DNA of 64,000 nt from an uncultured bacterium (GCA_905214305.1 CAJMLK010000008.1:10301-74300), one strand, 5' to 3'; positions 42,454 through 51,952 are shown, numbered from the stretch's first letter. Notes: generated by a model not told the origin, from the letters alone. A program made the numbers and translations.

Positions 42454-44469
42454 GTGGAATCAAAGGATTTTTTTCTGATAAAAAAAATCAGGGCAAACAG
42501 GCTTTCTGTTGCTTTGTGGCTGATGCCCCTGTGTATCAGCTTGTTTCTTTTTGTTTTTTTCTCTCGTGCAGGAGCTGAAAGCCTCTCGGGGCGTTTTGAA
42601 ACCGCAGCGGAAGGCGGCAATCTGGTTGGAGCCTTGCACCTGACCTTGCCAAAGGGCGTTCACGCCTATGCTCATGATCCCGGTGATGCTGGCCGCCCCA
42701 CCATGCTGAGTTTCAGCGTTGATGGCGGCCCGGCCCAGCCGGTGTGGTATCCTGAAGGGGCTGTGCAGCGGGATTTTTACGACACTTCAGCCACCATCTT
42801 TGTTTATGAGGGCGAGGTGACACTCTATGTGCTTCTGCCCGCAGCCGATGCCGGAAAGCCCTACACGGCCCATGTAAGCATGCTGCTTTGCTCCACGCGC
42901 AACTGCACGCCCGTGAATCAGCAGTTTCAGGGCGTGATTCCTCGTGCGGAGCTGCCGCTTGTGGATATGCCCTGGGCGGCCCGCTGGCGTGATCTGAAAA
43001 AGCATCCTCCCAGACTTGCTGAAGGTGGCGGCACACAGGCGCTGCCTGCTTTCGGAACAGCCACTCCTCAGGCTGCCGGTTCGGATACGGTCTCGGCAGA
43101 GGGGCAGGGCAATGCGGCTTCCGGCGGAAAGTCCGGGGGTATCGCCCGCTGGCTTGCGGCGCAGAACGGAGCAGATGCCCCTGCGGACGGCACTGGGCTC
43201 GAAGAGGAAAAGGGGCAAAAAGCCCTGCCTCCTCCTGACGGCTTTGTGAGCCTGACCCCCCGCTATGTGGATGAATCCGCTGAGATAGCAGGGCTTGGCA
43301 AGGCGCTGCTGTTCGGCATTCTGGCTGGGCTGCTGCTCAACGCCATGCCCTGTGTGCTGCCCGTGCTTACATTCAAGGTCAGCGGCCTTCTCATGGTGGG
43401 TGGTTACGACAAGGAGGGGCTGAAAAACTTCAGACGGCATAATATCTGCTTTGCCGCCGGTGTCATGACGCTGTTCAGCGCTCTGGCCCTTGTGCTCGGG
43501 CTTGCTGATCTGATGTGGGGGCAGCTGTACCAGAGCCAGCCTGTGCTGCTGGTCATGCTCATGCTGGTGTTTCTTATGGGGCTTTCCATGCTGGGCGTTT
43601 TTACCCTGCCCGTCATAGACCTTAAAACCGGGGCAAATACCAAGAATCCCTGCCTGCAGGCATACTTTACCGGGCTTGTGTCCACTTTTCTGGCTACACC
43701 GTGCAGCGGGCCGCTGCTGGGCGGCGTGCTGGGCTGGGCCTTTACACAGCCTCTCATCGTGGTTGTAGTGGTTTTCTGGGCTGTCGGCCTTGGTATGGCC
43801 CTGCCATACGTTTTGTTCAGCATCTGGCCTGTTCTGGCGCGAATTTTGCCCAAGCCCGGTGCATGGATGCATGTGTTTGAGCGGGTTGTGGGATTTTTTC
43901 TGCTGGGTACAGCCTTGTACCTGCTCTCCATCCTGCCTGTGGAAAAACATATGCAGGTGCTGAGCGTTCTGCTGGTCGTAGCCTTGTGCGCGTGGCTGTG
44001 GGGGCAGTTTTGCGGCATTTCTGCACCGCCTCTGCGCCGTCGTATCGTCGGGCTTGTCTCGCTGGGCCTGCTGCTGGCCTCCATCGTCTGGGTGCTGCGG
44101 CCTGCGGCGCCTCTGGCGCAGTGGCGGGAATTTAATCCGCAGACATTTGAGGCGACTCTGGGCCACAAGCCCATGCTGCTGGAATTTACCGCCGACTGGT
44201 GCCCCAATTGCAAGTTTATGGAAGCCACGGTATTGACGGATGAACGCCTGCGTCGCCTGCAGGCCCGCTACGGCATGGAACTTGTGCGGGTTGATCTGAC
44301 CAATGCCAATGCCTATGCTGTGCGGCTTCTGGAGGCCCTTGGCAGCAAAAGCATTCCGCTCACGGCGCTTTTTCCTGCGGGAAAGGACTCCACGGCACCT
44401 CTGGTGCTCCGTGATGTCTACGGGGGCGAAACTCTGGAGCGGGCCTTGGGTGAAGCATTTGGGAAATAA
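42454..44469 (+). CDS. dsbD: DsbD-like thiol:disulfide interchange protein
   Basis: A 671-residue membrane reductase carrying electrons from cytosolic thioredoxin to periplasmic proteins, for example in cytochrome c maturation. Order: signal/anchor segment (about residues 18-40), an N-terminal periplasmic domain with paired cysteines (MLLCSTRNC), a Gly/Ala-rich linker, a central domain of about eight membrane segments with AMPCVLPVLTFK and FLATPCSGPLLGG supplying the two buried cysteines, and a C-terminal thioredoxin-like domain with WCPNC at 582-586. The start is GTG at 42454 after AAAGAAAGAGCTAAT; the first 25 codons are unusually AT-rich. Probably transcribed alone. Confidence 0.92.
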   Translation: MESKDFFLIKKIRANRLSVALWLMPLCISLFLFVFFSRAGAESLSGRFETAAEGGNLVGALHLTLPKGVHAYAHDPGDAGRPTMLSFSVDGGPAQPVWYPEGAVQRDFYDTSATIFVYEGEVTLYVLLPAADAGKPYTAHVSMLLCSTRNCTPVNQQFQGVIPRAELPLVDMPWAARWRDLKKHPPRLAEGGGTQALPAFGTATPQAAGSDTVSAEGQGNAASGGKSGGIARWLAAQNGADAPADGTGLEEEKGQKALPPPDGFVSLTPRYVDESAEIAGLGKALLFGILAGLLLNAMPCVLPVLTFKVSGLLMVGGYDKEGLKNFRRHNICFAAGVMTLFSALALVLGLADLMWGQLYQSQPVLLVMLMLVFLMGLSMLGVFTLPVIDLKTGANTKNPCLQAYFTGLVSTFLATPCSGPLLGGVLGWAFTQPLIVVVVVFWAVGLGMALPYVLFSIWPVLARILPKPGAWMHVFERVVGFFLLGTALYLLSILPVEKHMQVLSVLLVVALCAWLWGQFCGISAPPLRRRIVGLVSLGLLLASIVWVLRPAAPLAQWREFNPQTFEATLGHKPMLLEFTADWCPNCKFMEATVLTDERLRRLQARYGMELVRVDLTNANAYAVRLLEALGSKSIPLTALFPAGKDSTAPLVLRDVYGGETLERALGEAFGK

Positions 44470-44540
44470 TGGAAATTTTTTCATCTGGCCTATGGTGCTT
44501 TACCAATCAGTCGATAAGGCATAGTATGTAAAAAGGCGTG

Positions 44541-44566
44541 GGCCGGTGGTAATCACCTCGGCCTTT
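44541..44566 (+). terminator. Probable terminator after dsbD
   Basis: GGCCGGTG-GTAAT-CACCTCGGCC followed by TTTGAAT; two unpaired bases on the right arm. Confidence 0.55.
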
Positions 44567-44603
44567 GAATAGGTTGGGCTGCTGGTTGCAACAAGGAGCG
44601 CAC

Positions 44604-45080
44604 ATGGATTTGAATCAGAAAAAGCAGGAAGACGAACTTCTGCAACTGGTGACGTTCAGCATCGGTGAAGAGGAGTTTGGGGTAAATATCCTGAAGGTGC
44701 AGGAGATTATCCGCACTATGGAAATTACCAGGGTACCCCGCGCTCCCGAATTTGTGGAAGGCGTCATCAATTTGCGCGGCAAGGTTATCCCCATCATTGA
44801 TCTGCGTCGTCGTTTCGGGCTTGCCTCGAAAGCGCACGACAAGAACACGCGGATCATTGTTATTGAAATTAATAATATTATCGTGGGCTTTGTGGTCGAT
44901 GCCGTTTCCGAGGTGCTGCGCATTCCTGCCAGCACGGTGGAGCCGCCGCCGCCCGTGGTGGCCGGGGTGGACTCGGACTACATCAGCGGCGTGGGCAAGC
45001 TGCAGGATCGTTTGCTCATCATGCTTGACCTCGACAAACTGCTTTCCAATGACGATATGGACATGCTCGGCGGGATGTAG
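44604..45080 (+). CDS. cheW: CheW chemotaxis coupling protein
   Basis: A 158-residue adaptor that links chemoreceptors to the CheA kinase. It shows LVTFSIGEEEFGVNILKVQEI, VPRAPEFVEGVINLRGKVIPIIDLR and GVGKLQDRLLIMLDLDKLL, the usual CheW landmarks. AAGGAGCGCAC precedes the ATG at 44604. No cheA or receptor gene is next to it, which is common for one of several CheW copies in Desulfovibrio. Followed by its own terminator. Confidence 0.94.
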   Translation: MDLNQKKQEDELLQLVTFSIGEEEFGVNILKVQEIIRTMEITRVPRAPEFVEGVINLRGKVIPIIDLRRRFGLASKAHDKNTRIIVIEINNIIVGFVVDAVSEVLRIPASTVEPPPPVVAGVDSDYISGVGKLQDRLLIMLDLDKLLSNDDMDMLGGM

Positions 45081-45114
45081 CCGCACTGTCCGGAAAAATC
45101 ATGCAAATACCACA

Positions 45115-45144
45115 GGGCGGGGGCTGAGGCTCCTGCCCTTTTTT
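45115..45144 (+). terminator. Terminator after cheW
   Basis: GGGCGGGGGCTGAGGCTCC-TGCCC stem ending in TTTTTT. Confidence 0.85.
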
Positions 45145-45199
45145 CATGCAGCGCCGTGCGGCGCTGCTTCGCATGGGGCGCCATGACTGTGGAGTAGCT

Positions 45200-45661
45200 A
45201 TGGATGTTTCGATAGTAACGGTCAGCGAGAATAAAAAGGATTTTCTTGACCTTCTGCTCCTTGGGGACGAGCAGGAAGACATGATTGACCTTTATCTTGC
45301 GCGTGGAGAGCTTTTTGTGCTTTATGACGCCACGGGGACGGCTCCAAGGTGTGTGTGCGTAGTGACTGATGAAGGCGGGGGAGTCTTTGAAATAAAAAAC
45401 CTGGCAACAGACGCCAGGTATCAGGGGCAAGGCTACGGAAGCCTGATGGTGAAGCATGTGTGCGCATGCTACAGGGGCAGAGGCACGGACATGCTTGTGG
45501 GTACTGGTGAAAATCCGCGAACACTTGCTTTCTACAGGCGGTGCGGCTTCAGATACTCGCACCGCCTGAAGGATTTTTTTGTCAGCAACTACCGCCATCC
45601 CATTGTAGAAAATGGTGTTGTGCTGACTGACATGATCTATCTCAGAGCGTCTTTGCATTGA
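45200..45661 (+). CDS. GNAT-family N-acetyltransferase
   Basis: A 153-residue cytosolic acetyltransferase. The acetyl-CoA binding motif A is visible as NLATDARYQGQGYGSLMVKHV, and motif B as ENPRTLAFYRRCGFRYSHR. Substrate unknown. GGAGTAGCT precedes the ATG at 45200; an earlier in-frame ATG inside the terminator hairpin is unlikely. The TGA stop overlaps the first bases of a dispersed repeat. Confidence 0.88.
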   Translation: MDVSIVTVSENKKDFLDLLLLGDEQEDMIDLYLARGELFVLYDATGTAPRCVCVVTDEGGGVFEIKNLATDARYQGQGYGSLMVKHVCACYRGRGTDMLVGTGENPRTLAFYRRCGFRYSHRLKDFFVSNYRHPIVENGVVLTDMIYLRASLH

Positions 45662-45791
45662 GAATATCCATTCTCAATGCTCCCCGGACGCCCGCTCCGG
45701 CGTTTAACCGCGCAGATAAGCTGCGCTTGCTCCTCCGCGGCGGGCGTTTGCTCCCGCATCCGCCAGAGCAGTTTCAAAGAGAAATTGCTCT
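45660..45791. repeat. Dispersed modular repeat, reference copy
   Basis: Complete copy: GAGAATATCCATTCTC palindrome, CCCGCTCCGGCGTTTAACC, GCGCAGATAAGCTGCGC, CTCCGCGGCGGGCG, CATCCGCC, and the AGAGCAGTTT...AAATTGCTCT core. Starts within the GNAT stop codon. Confidence 0.8.
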
Positions 45792-45842
45792 AAAAAAACG
45801 TTCTGATCCTTTCTGTCGTGTTGCCCTGGCACGTCTCGCGGT

Positions 45843-46073
45843 CTATTTTTCCGCGTGACGGGCACTGATGCGACGACTGTGGCGCAGGCGCAATTCCTCC
45901 ACAATGACTTTTTCGTAATCCGGCGCTATGGAAAAATCGGCATTAAGCTCGGCACTGAGCATGTTTTCGATCTGCTGTGTTTCTTCCCAGATTTCCAGCA
46001 GTTCGTCATCAGCAAGAGTTTTGACGCGCTCGGTAAAGGGTTCTTCGTCAGCAAAAGGGATACAGGATGCCAT
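45843..46073 (-). CDS. Small acidic hypothetical protein (76 residues)
   Basis: MASCIPFADEEPFTERVKTL and onward: a Glu-rich helical protein with no membrane segment or known motif. GGGAGAAATATT before the ATG supports translation. It lies just upstream, on the minus strand, of the repeat that closes the GNAT gene and downstream of the radical SAM gene's far end; it is not clearly in an operon. I do not recognise a family. Confidence 0.72.
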   Translation of the reverse strand: MASCIPFADEEPFTERVKTLADDELLEIWEETQQIENMLSAELNADFSIAPDYEKVIVEELRLRHSRRISARHAEK

Positions 46074-46152
46074 AATATTTCTCCCATGTGAGGGCAAAAA
46101 CAGGATCAAACGTCAAAAGGCGCTGCAAGGCCGGATCCATTGCCGGTGCAGT

Positions 46153-48945
46153 TTACGGGTATTGCCGCGCATCGGCAAAGATCTGCGCGGTTTTCATCAG
46201 CCGCAGTCTCGGGCGCAGAAATTCGGGCGTTCCCAGGGGCTGCAAAACTGCCAGACTGAACAATAGAGGCGACAAATAACCACTATCCCAGTCAGCCACA
46301 AATGTCACGGTCTCAATGGCATTTGCCGTCTGCTCACTGGCGCGGGCCTCCCATTGGCGCAGCATGGCCCTGATGTTGGCCGTGCGTGGGCCTTTTTTTG
46401 TGTCTCTGGTGTAGAGCATCTCGGGCAGGGCGGCAAAGTCTGCAAAGCACTGCGCTGCACGGCTGTTTTCTTCGGGCGTGGGCAGGCTCAGACTGAAAGC
46501 TTCGGCAAGGGCCTGTTCTGTGCGGCGGTTCTTGTCTTCCACGGTGTCTACACGGAGTATTTCCATGCCGGGCGGCAGCAGGGGGTTCAGGCGGGCTGCC
46601 ACCTCCTCCACGGGCATTGTCCTGTGCAGGGTCAGGGCAAACCATTCGGCCCGGCTTTCAACACCCACGGGCAAGGCCCGGCCGAATGACATGAGAGGCA
46701 TGGGGTGAAAGCCCTGTGAAAAGGCAAGCGGCAGTGCAGCCCGGCGCATGGCACGTTCCAGAACGGCCTGCAGTTCCAGCTGGCTCAGATAGGCGCTGCC
46801 CCGGGCCTTGCTGTGCCAGACACGGTACTGGGCGGCCTTGACCGTCAGTTCGGGCGTGATCTTGGGCGGGCGGCTGGCCGGGGGGCGGCACACAAGGCGG
46901 CCCTCGTCGTCACGGTTGGCCTCATGCGCGCGCTGGTCGCGCTGCGTAAAGATAAGCCTGTTGCGGTGCAGATGATCCCCGGAAAGAACGGCAGCCTGTT
47001 CCTGGGCCGTATTCTGCCCAGCACATGCTTTTACGGTGATGTTTTCTCCGTTTTCAGCACGCGCGGCTTCGTGTGCGGTTTCGCGCGCCGGGTCAGAGTC
47101 TGACGTGCCGTCAGGCGCCGGAGAAGGCGTGTGCGGCATGCGCGACGGCCCCGCTTTTGTGTCACAGGCCCCGCACTGGCGGCATGCGCCATAGCGGCAG
47201 TCAGCGGTAATTTTTTCCTGTACGGCACGCTGCCACTCGCGCAGCAGAAACTCATCAGAAATACCGGCCTCAAGGTGATCCCACGGCATGGGGCTGCCCG
47301 GCACACGTTCGCCGATGCATTCGGCAGCGTTCAGGCCGCATTCTTCCAGAGCTTCAAGCCAGGGGGCCAGATCGAAACACTCCATCCAGCTCGTGAAAAT
47401 GGAGCCTTTGCGGTAGGCCTTTTCCACCACATCAGCCATGCGACGGTCTGCACGGGAAAGGATGCCTTCAAGGTGGCTCATGGCCGGTTCATGCCAGCGC
47501 AGTTTGAGGAATTTTTGGCTTTTGAACTGCTGCCGTACCAGATGCACACGCCGCTGGATTTCCTCCTGACTTATCTGGGGGACCCACTGAAAGGGCGTGA
47601 AGGGCTTGGGCACGAACGGCGAAAGAGCGGCCGTAACCTGAAGGCGCGGGCCGCCGCGCCCGGCAGCGTCGCGTACCTTGAGGCAGGTTTCGGTGATGGC
47701 GGAAAGGTCGTCATCGGTTTCAGTGGGCAGGCCGATCATAAAGTAGAGCTTTACCTGTCGCCAGCCGTGCTCAAGGAGCTTCTGTGCGTGGAGCAGCAGC
47801 TCTTCTTCGGTAATACCCTTGTTGATGACATCGCGCAGGCGCTGGCTGCCTGCCTCAGGAGCAAGGGTACAGCCCGTGCGGCGGAGGTCGGCCATGCGTT
47901 CAATAATTTCGTCATCAATGGAACCTACGCGCAGTGATGGCAGGGAAAGGCCGATCTGTTCACGGGCGCAGCGGTCAAGCACGCCGAAGCACAGTGTCTT
48001 GAGCGCGGAAAAATCGCCGGTGCTCAGAGAGAGAAAAGAAATTTCGTCAAAGCCCGTTTCGCTCAGGCATTGGTCAAGGAGGGTCTGGATGGTTTCAAGC
48101 GAGCGCTCCCGAACGGGGCGGTAAACCATGCCCGCATGACAGAAGCGGCATCCACGGGTACACCCGCGCGCAATTTCCAGCGCCAGCCTGTTGTGTACGG
48201 CCCCTACAGGAACCACCTGTCTGGTGGGATAGGGGGTATTGTTGATGTCCGCCACAATGCGGCGCACCGGGCGGGTATAGTCCGCAACCAGAGGCACGGG
48301 AGGTGCGGAAGGGGCCTCCGGACGGGCTGCAAACAGCGAGGGCACGTAGACGCCGGGGATATGACGCGACTCCAGAAGCAGCCGGTCACGGGACCAGCCC
48401 TCGTCCAGAGCCTTTTCCAGCAGCTGGAGCACGTCGGGCAGGCTTTCTTCGCCATCGCCAAGAACCATGATGTCTATGAAGGGCGTCAAAGGTTCGGCGC
48501 TGAGCAAGGCTCCGCCACCGGCAATAACCAGTGGGCAGGCCGCAAGGTCTTGCGGACGGTCGGCTGTGCGCAGGGGAATGCCCGCCAGATCAAGCATGTA
48601 GAGCACGTTTGTATAGCAAAGCTCATGCGTTATGGAAAAACTCAGGCAGTGGGTCTGCGCCAGCGGGGTATCCGATTCCAGCGTTGCCAGAGGCGTGTTG
48701 TGGGCGCGCAAAATTTCCGCGGCTTCACGTTCGGGCGCCATGACCCTTTCAGCCCACCATTGGGGGTGGCTGTTGACGATATTGTACAGAATTTTTTGCC
48801 CCAGATAGGACATGCCGACATCATAGGTGTCGGGAAAGGCCAGTGCCACACGCAGGCGTACCTTGTCGGGGTCCTTGCGGCAGGCGTTGTCTTCAATGCC
48901 CGCATAGCGGCTGGGCTTCGGCAAAAGGGGCAAAAGGGAACGCAT
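46153..48945 (-). CDS. B12-binding-like radical SAM protein fused to DUF2344
   Basis: A 930-residue two-part protein. Residues about 1-600 are a radical SAM enzyme of the type with an N-terminal cobalamin-binding-like domain: IAGGGALLSAEPLTPFIDIMVLGDGEE, then LEIARGCTRGCRFCHAGMVYRP with the CxxxCxxC cluster site, LSLSTGDFSAL and LYFMIGLPTETDDDL. A Cys-rich stretch CRYGACRQCGAC follows, then a low-complexity linker (about 610-690), then a DUF2344 domain (YRVWHSKARGSAYLSQLEL; LAFSQGFHPMPLMSFGRALPVG). This fusion is known in many bacteria, often near rRNA/tRNA or ribonuclease genes, but its substrate is unknown. The start at 48945 has GAGGAAGTCT. Confidence 0.9.
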   Translation of the reverse strand: MRSLLPLLPKPSRYAGIEDNACRKDPDKVRLRVALAFPDTYDVGMSYLGQKILYNIVNSHPQWWAERVMAPEREAAEILRAHNTPLATLESDTPLAQTHCLSFSITHELCYTNVLYMLDLAGIPLRTADRPQDLAACPLVIAGGGALLSAEPLTPFIDIMVLGDGEESLPDVLQLLEKALDEGWSRDRLLLESRHIPGVYVPSLFAARPEAPSAPPVPLVADYTRPVRRIVADINNTPYPTRQVVPVGAVHNRLALEIARGCTRGCRFCHAGMVYRPVRERSLETIQTLLDQCLSETGFDEISFLSLSTGDFSALKTLCFGVLDRCAREQIGLSLPSLRVGSIDDEIIERMADLRRTGCTLAPEAGSQRLRDVINKGITEEELLLHAQKLLEHGWRQVKLYFMIGLPTETDDDLSAITETCLKVRDAAGRGGPRLQVTAALSPFVPKPFTPFQWVPQISQEEIQRRVHLVRQQFKSQKFLKLRWHEPAMSHLEGILSRADRRMADVVEKAYRKGSIFTSWMECFDLAPWLEALEECGLNAAECIGERVPGSPMPWDHLEAGISDEFLLREWQRAVQEKITADCRYGACRQCGACDTKAGPSRMPHTPSPAPDGTSDSDPARETAHEAARAENGENITVKACAGQNTAQEQAAVLSGDHLHRNRLIFTQRDQRAHEANRDDEGRLVCRPPASRPPKITPELTVKAAQYRVWHSKARGSAYLSQLELQAVLERAMRRAALPLAFSQGFHPMPLMSFGRALPVGVESRAEWFALTLHRTMPVEEVAARLNPLLPPGMEILRVDTVEDKNRRTEQALAEAFSLSLPTPEENSRAAQCFADFAALPEMLYTRDTKKGPRTANIRAMLRQWEARASEQTANAIETVTFVADWDSGYLSPLLFSLAVLQPLGTPEFLRPRLRLMKTAQIFADARQYP

Positions 48946-49286
48946 AGACTTCCTCGAAAGTTTTGCAGCAGACCTGTGTCTGCACGGGTTTGCTGAAGGC
49001 TCGGCGGCTTTTGCCCTTTGTCGCAGCAAAACGGCGGCATTGCCTTTTTGTCAGCCGTGCCGTCCGGGAATCTGCAAGCCTTTGCCGTCAGCGGGCGGCC
49101 GCGTTTTTTCAGGCATCCAGAGGCTGCCATCACGGCCGTGCGGGCAGGCAGTCGACGGGGGAATACGGCCGTGTTCACTCGGTCAATCGCAGGCGTATGC
49201 AGTTTGACGATATCGAAAACACCTGTTCCCGACATTGCCATGTCATAAGACAGGCCCGCTACGCAGCGAAAGTAAAGGCAGAGTAC

Positions 49287-49313
49287 GAAAAGGGCGGCAC
49301 ATGGGCCGCCCTT
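49287..49313 (-). terminator. Terminator after the small gene at 49342
   Basis: AAGGGCGGC / GCCGCCCTT with a six-base loop; on the minus strand TTTTCG follows. Confidence 0.75.
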
Positions 49314-49341
49314 GAAAAAAGCCTGAACAGATAGGCCGGAC

Positions 49342-49683
49342 TTATTTTATAAGTCCGCTGCCGGAACCGCTGAACGGCTCGGAGCTGAACTGCATTCTGC
49401 CAAGCCCGCCGGCTACGGTCAGATTGGTGCAGGCTTCGATGTACTTGTCCTGAAGTTCCTTGGGGGTGTTGGCGTAGCGATAGAGGAAATTTTTTCCTTC
49501 CAGGCTGCCTTCAAATTCTGGCTCAAAGGGATAGCCGTAGGGCAGCATCATCATCTGCACGCCCTGCTGGGTGGGTATGCTCTGAATGGCGGCCACTTCA
49601 TTAAGGCAATCTTTTTCGGCATCATATTTGCCAATGACCAGCTCACCCGTTACCAGCTTCATCAAACGAATATCGTAAGCCAT
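49342..49683 (-). CDS. Hypothetical protein, 113 residues, Sm-like start
   Basis: MAYDIRLMKLVTGELVIGKY resembles the first strands of Sm/LSm-fold proteins (KLVTGExVIGxY), followed by MMMLPYGYPFEPEFEG and a Gly/Ser-rich end. Resemblance is by eye only. AGGAGCAAAGC precedes the ATG. It is divergent from rnc, 101 bases away, and has its own terminator. Function unknown. Confidence 0.75.
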   Translation of the reverse strand: MAYDIRLMKLVTGELVIGKYDAEKDCLNEVAAIQSIPTQQGVQMMMLPYGYPFEPEFEGSLEGKNFLYRYANTPKELQDKYIEACTNLTVAGGLGRMQFSSEPFSGSGSGLIK

Positions 49684-49784
49684 GCTTTGCTCCTGAATGT
49701 TAATGGCTTGTAGGTAGGCACTGAAGCAGCGCATGTCAAGGCATTTTCTGTTGCCTTGGCTGCCGAAAAGAATAAAATACCGCC

Positions 49785-50519
49785 ATGCAAGATTTTGACG
49801 CTTCATCAGCACACACATTGTCCAGGGCGCTTGAGCTTGTGAAAAAGCAGCTCGGGCACGGCTTTAATCGCAAAGACCTGCTGGAACTGGCGCTCACTCA
49901 CAGCTCGTGGGCCAACGAGTGCGGGCCGGGGCAGGAACATAACGAACGGCAGGAATTTCTTGGAGACGCCGTTCTGGAACTGAGCGTCTCGTGGGAGCTT
50001 TACCGGCGCTTTCCTTCAGCTCGCGAAGGCGAACTGACCAAGATGCGCTCTGGCCTTGTCAGCGCCGTGAGCCTTGCGGAACGGGCGCGCAGCATGGGCC
50101 TCGACAAGCTTTTGAAATTGGGACGGGGCGAGGAAAGTCAGGGAGGAAGAAAACGCGACGCAGTGTTGAGCGACGCGCTTGAGGCCGTGCTGGCGGCCAT
50201 TTATGAAGACGGCGGCTTTGCCGCGGCGCAGGAAGCCGTGGCACGCATATTTGCAGGGCAATGGCCCAGCAGGGCCGGTGACGGCAAGGCTTCCAAAGAC
50301 TATAAGACCCGGCTGCAGGAAGCCTCGCAACAGCGTTACGGGCAGGCCCCCCTGTACACGCGCGTGGGCAGCCACGGCCCGGAGCATTCCAAGGTTTTTG
50401 AAGTCGCCTTGCGCCTGCCAGACGGAACCGAGTTTTCGGCCAGCGGCAGCAGCTGTAAAAAAGCCGAGCAGCAGGCCGCGTGCATGGCGCTGGAAGCCCT
50501 GGGGCAAACGGAGCAGTAA
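49785..50519 (+). CDS. rnc: Ribonuclease III
   Basis: A 244-residue double-stranded RNA endonuclease for rRNA and mRNA processing. The catalytic signature NERQEFLGDA is at residues 53-62, with the second acidic site in DALEAVLAAIYEDGG. The C-terminal double-stranded RNA binding domain begins near DYKTRLQEASQQRYGQ and ends KKAEQQAACMALEAL. The start at 49785 lacks a strong ribosome-binding site (ATACCGCC before the ATG), so a nearby alternative cannot be excluded. Era, its usual neighbour, is not present. Confidence 0.95.
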   Translation: MQDFDASSAHTLSRALELVKKQLGHGFNRKDLLELALTHSSWANECGPGQEHNERQEFLGDAVLELSVSWELYRRFPSAREGELTKMRSGLVSAVSLAERARSMGLDKLLKLGRGEESQGGRKRDAVLSDALEAVLAAIYEDGGFAAAQEAVARIFAGQWPSRAGDGKASKDYKTRLQEASQQRYGQAPLYTRVGSHGPEHSKVFEVALRLPDGTEFSASGSSCKKAEQQAACMALEALGQTEQ

Positions 50520-50627
50520 CCCGCAAGCGCCCGCCGGACAATGAAAAATCATGGCGGCTCAAAGGCAGCAGGACAGCTGTATTTATGTGGACCGGCTGTG
50601 TGGCGCAGGGATGACGCAATTTTGACT

Positions 50628-50652
50628 GGTCCGGGGGCACGGCCCCCGGACC
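50628..50652 (-). terminator. Strong hairpin after the flagellin gene
   Basis: GGTCCGGGGGC / GCCCCCGGACC perfect stem, 40 bases past the flagellin stop, without a T tract. Probably a transcript end for flagellin and rnc. Confidence 0.6.
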
Positions 50653-50691
50653 TCCCATCTTTGGTCTGCCACAGCCTATTATCAAGATGAC

Positions 50692-51597
50692 CTAGCCGCC
50701 AATGAGCTGCATGGCCATCTGGGGCAGCGAGTTGGCCTGCGAGAGCATGGCTACCGCAGACTGGCTCAGAATCTGGTTGCGCACGAACTGCGTCATTTCC
50801 GTGGCTACGTCCACGTCTGAAATGCGCGATTCGGCCGCCTGCAGGTTTTCCGCCTGAATATTCAGGTTGGTAATGGTGTTTTCCAGACGGTTCTGCATGG
50901 CCCCCAGGTGAGCGCGTATTTTGTCCTTGGAAACAATGGCGTTGGTGATGGCTTCCAGGGCGCGCTGCGCGGCCTGCTGGGTAGAAACCGTACCGCCGTC
51001 ACGGAGTTTGCCGGTATCGTCAAGAGCCTGATTGCCTACGCCCAGGGCAGAGGCGGTGCTGTTGCCGATCTTGATGTAGTAATAGTCTTCGGCAGAGTCG
51101 TTGCCCGTGCCAAAGTGAACCTTGAGCTTGCCCGTGGAATTTATGCCGCTGCCGTCGTGCGTGTCGCTGGACAGCGCGCCGTTGAGCAGATGAATTCCGT
51201 TAAAGTCCGTGGCATTGGCGATACGGGTAATTTCCGAAGCCATGGCCTGATACTCGGACTCGATCATGAGGCGCTGGGTGGAATCATACGTGCCGGTAGC
51301 GGCCTGTTCCGCCAGCTCTTTCATGCGGGTGAGCTTTTCGTCGATAACGCCCAGAGCGCCGTCAGCGGTCTGAATCATGGATATGGCGTCGTTGGCGTTA
51401 CGCGCGCCCTGCTGCAGGGTAGCGATGTCAGCCCTTTGCAGTTCGCGGATTGCCAGACCGGCGGCGTCGTCTGCCGCGCTGTTGACGCGCAAGCCTGTGG
51501 AAAGGCGCTGTACCGACTTGCTCAGCTGGGAGTAGTGAGCATTCAAATTTCTGGCCGTGTTTGCGGCCATCAGGTTGTGGTTAATAACCAAAGACAT
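50692..51597 (-). CDS. Flagellin
   Basis: A 301-residue filament protein. The conserved N-terminus SLVINHNLMAANTARNLNAHY and LSTGLRVNSAADDAAGLAI, and the C-terminus SRISDVDVATEMTQFVRNQIL with QANSLPQMAMQLIGG, form the D0/D1 coiled core. The central variable part is short, typical of small flagellins. AGGAGGTGTCCC precedes the ATG at 51597. No other flagellar gene is near; transcription from a sigma-54 promoter is predicted. Confidence 0.96.
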   Translation of the reverse strand: MSLVINHNLMAANTARNLNAHYSQLSKSVQRLSTGLRVNSAADDAAGLAIRELQRADIATLQQGARNANDAISMIQTADGALGVIDEKLTRMKELAEQAATGTYDSTQRLMIESEYQAMASEITRIANATDFNGIHLLNGALSSDTHDGSGINSTGKLKVHFGTGNDSAEDYYYIKIGNSTASALGVGNQALDDTGKLRDGGTVSTQQAAQRALEAITNAIVSKDKIRAHLGAMQNRLENTITNLNIQAENLQAAESRISDVDVATEMTQFVRNQILSQSAVAMLSQANSLPQMAMQLIGG

Positions 51598-51637
51598 GGG
51601 ACACCTCCTGGTGGTTACTAAGCTGTACCCCCGGCTT

Positions 51638-51653
51638 TGCAATCCATGTGCCA
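51638..51653 (-). promoter_or_regulatory. Sigma-54 promoter of flagellin gene
   Basis: Minus strand TGGCACATGGATTGCA matches the -24/-12 consensus, with GG and GC exactly ten bases apart. It lies about 40 bases upstream of the start codon. Confidence 0.88.
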
Positions 51654-51952
51654 AAAAAATATGTGTTTTTATTTTAGTGTGTTATAAGTCAATTTTACGC
51701 ATGGGAATTTTTTTCCTCCCTTCTGGTGCGAAAATTTTGACGCGCAGGGCAGTGTCTTCGGGCTGATAACGGAAAATTTTGCGAACAATGACAGGAGCGG
51801 CCCGTGGCGACAAACGAAAAACAGCTTCCGCAGGGAAGCCGTCATGGCGTGCATGCAGAATTGTTGTAAAACAGGCGCAGTCAGGCCCGGTGGCGGAGAA
51901 ACCGCAAACGCAAGTTATTTGCGCACGGGCAACGGGCCGGGCGTGTGCGGTG

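Noticed and set aside
42787..44484. 565-codon frame opposite dsbD
   Set aside because: The plus strand encodes an intact DsbD with CxxC motif; the minus frame is rich in Gln/His without any domain.
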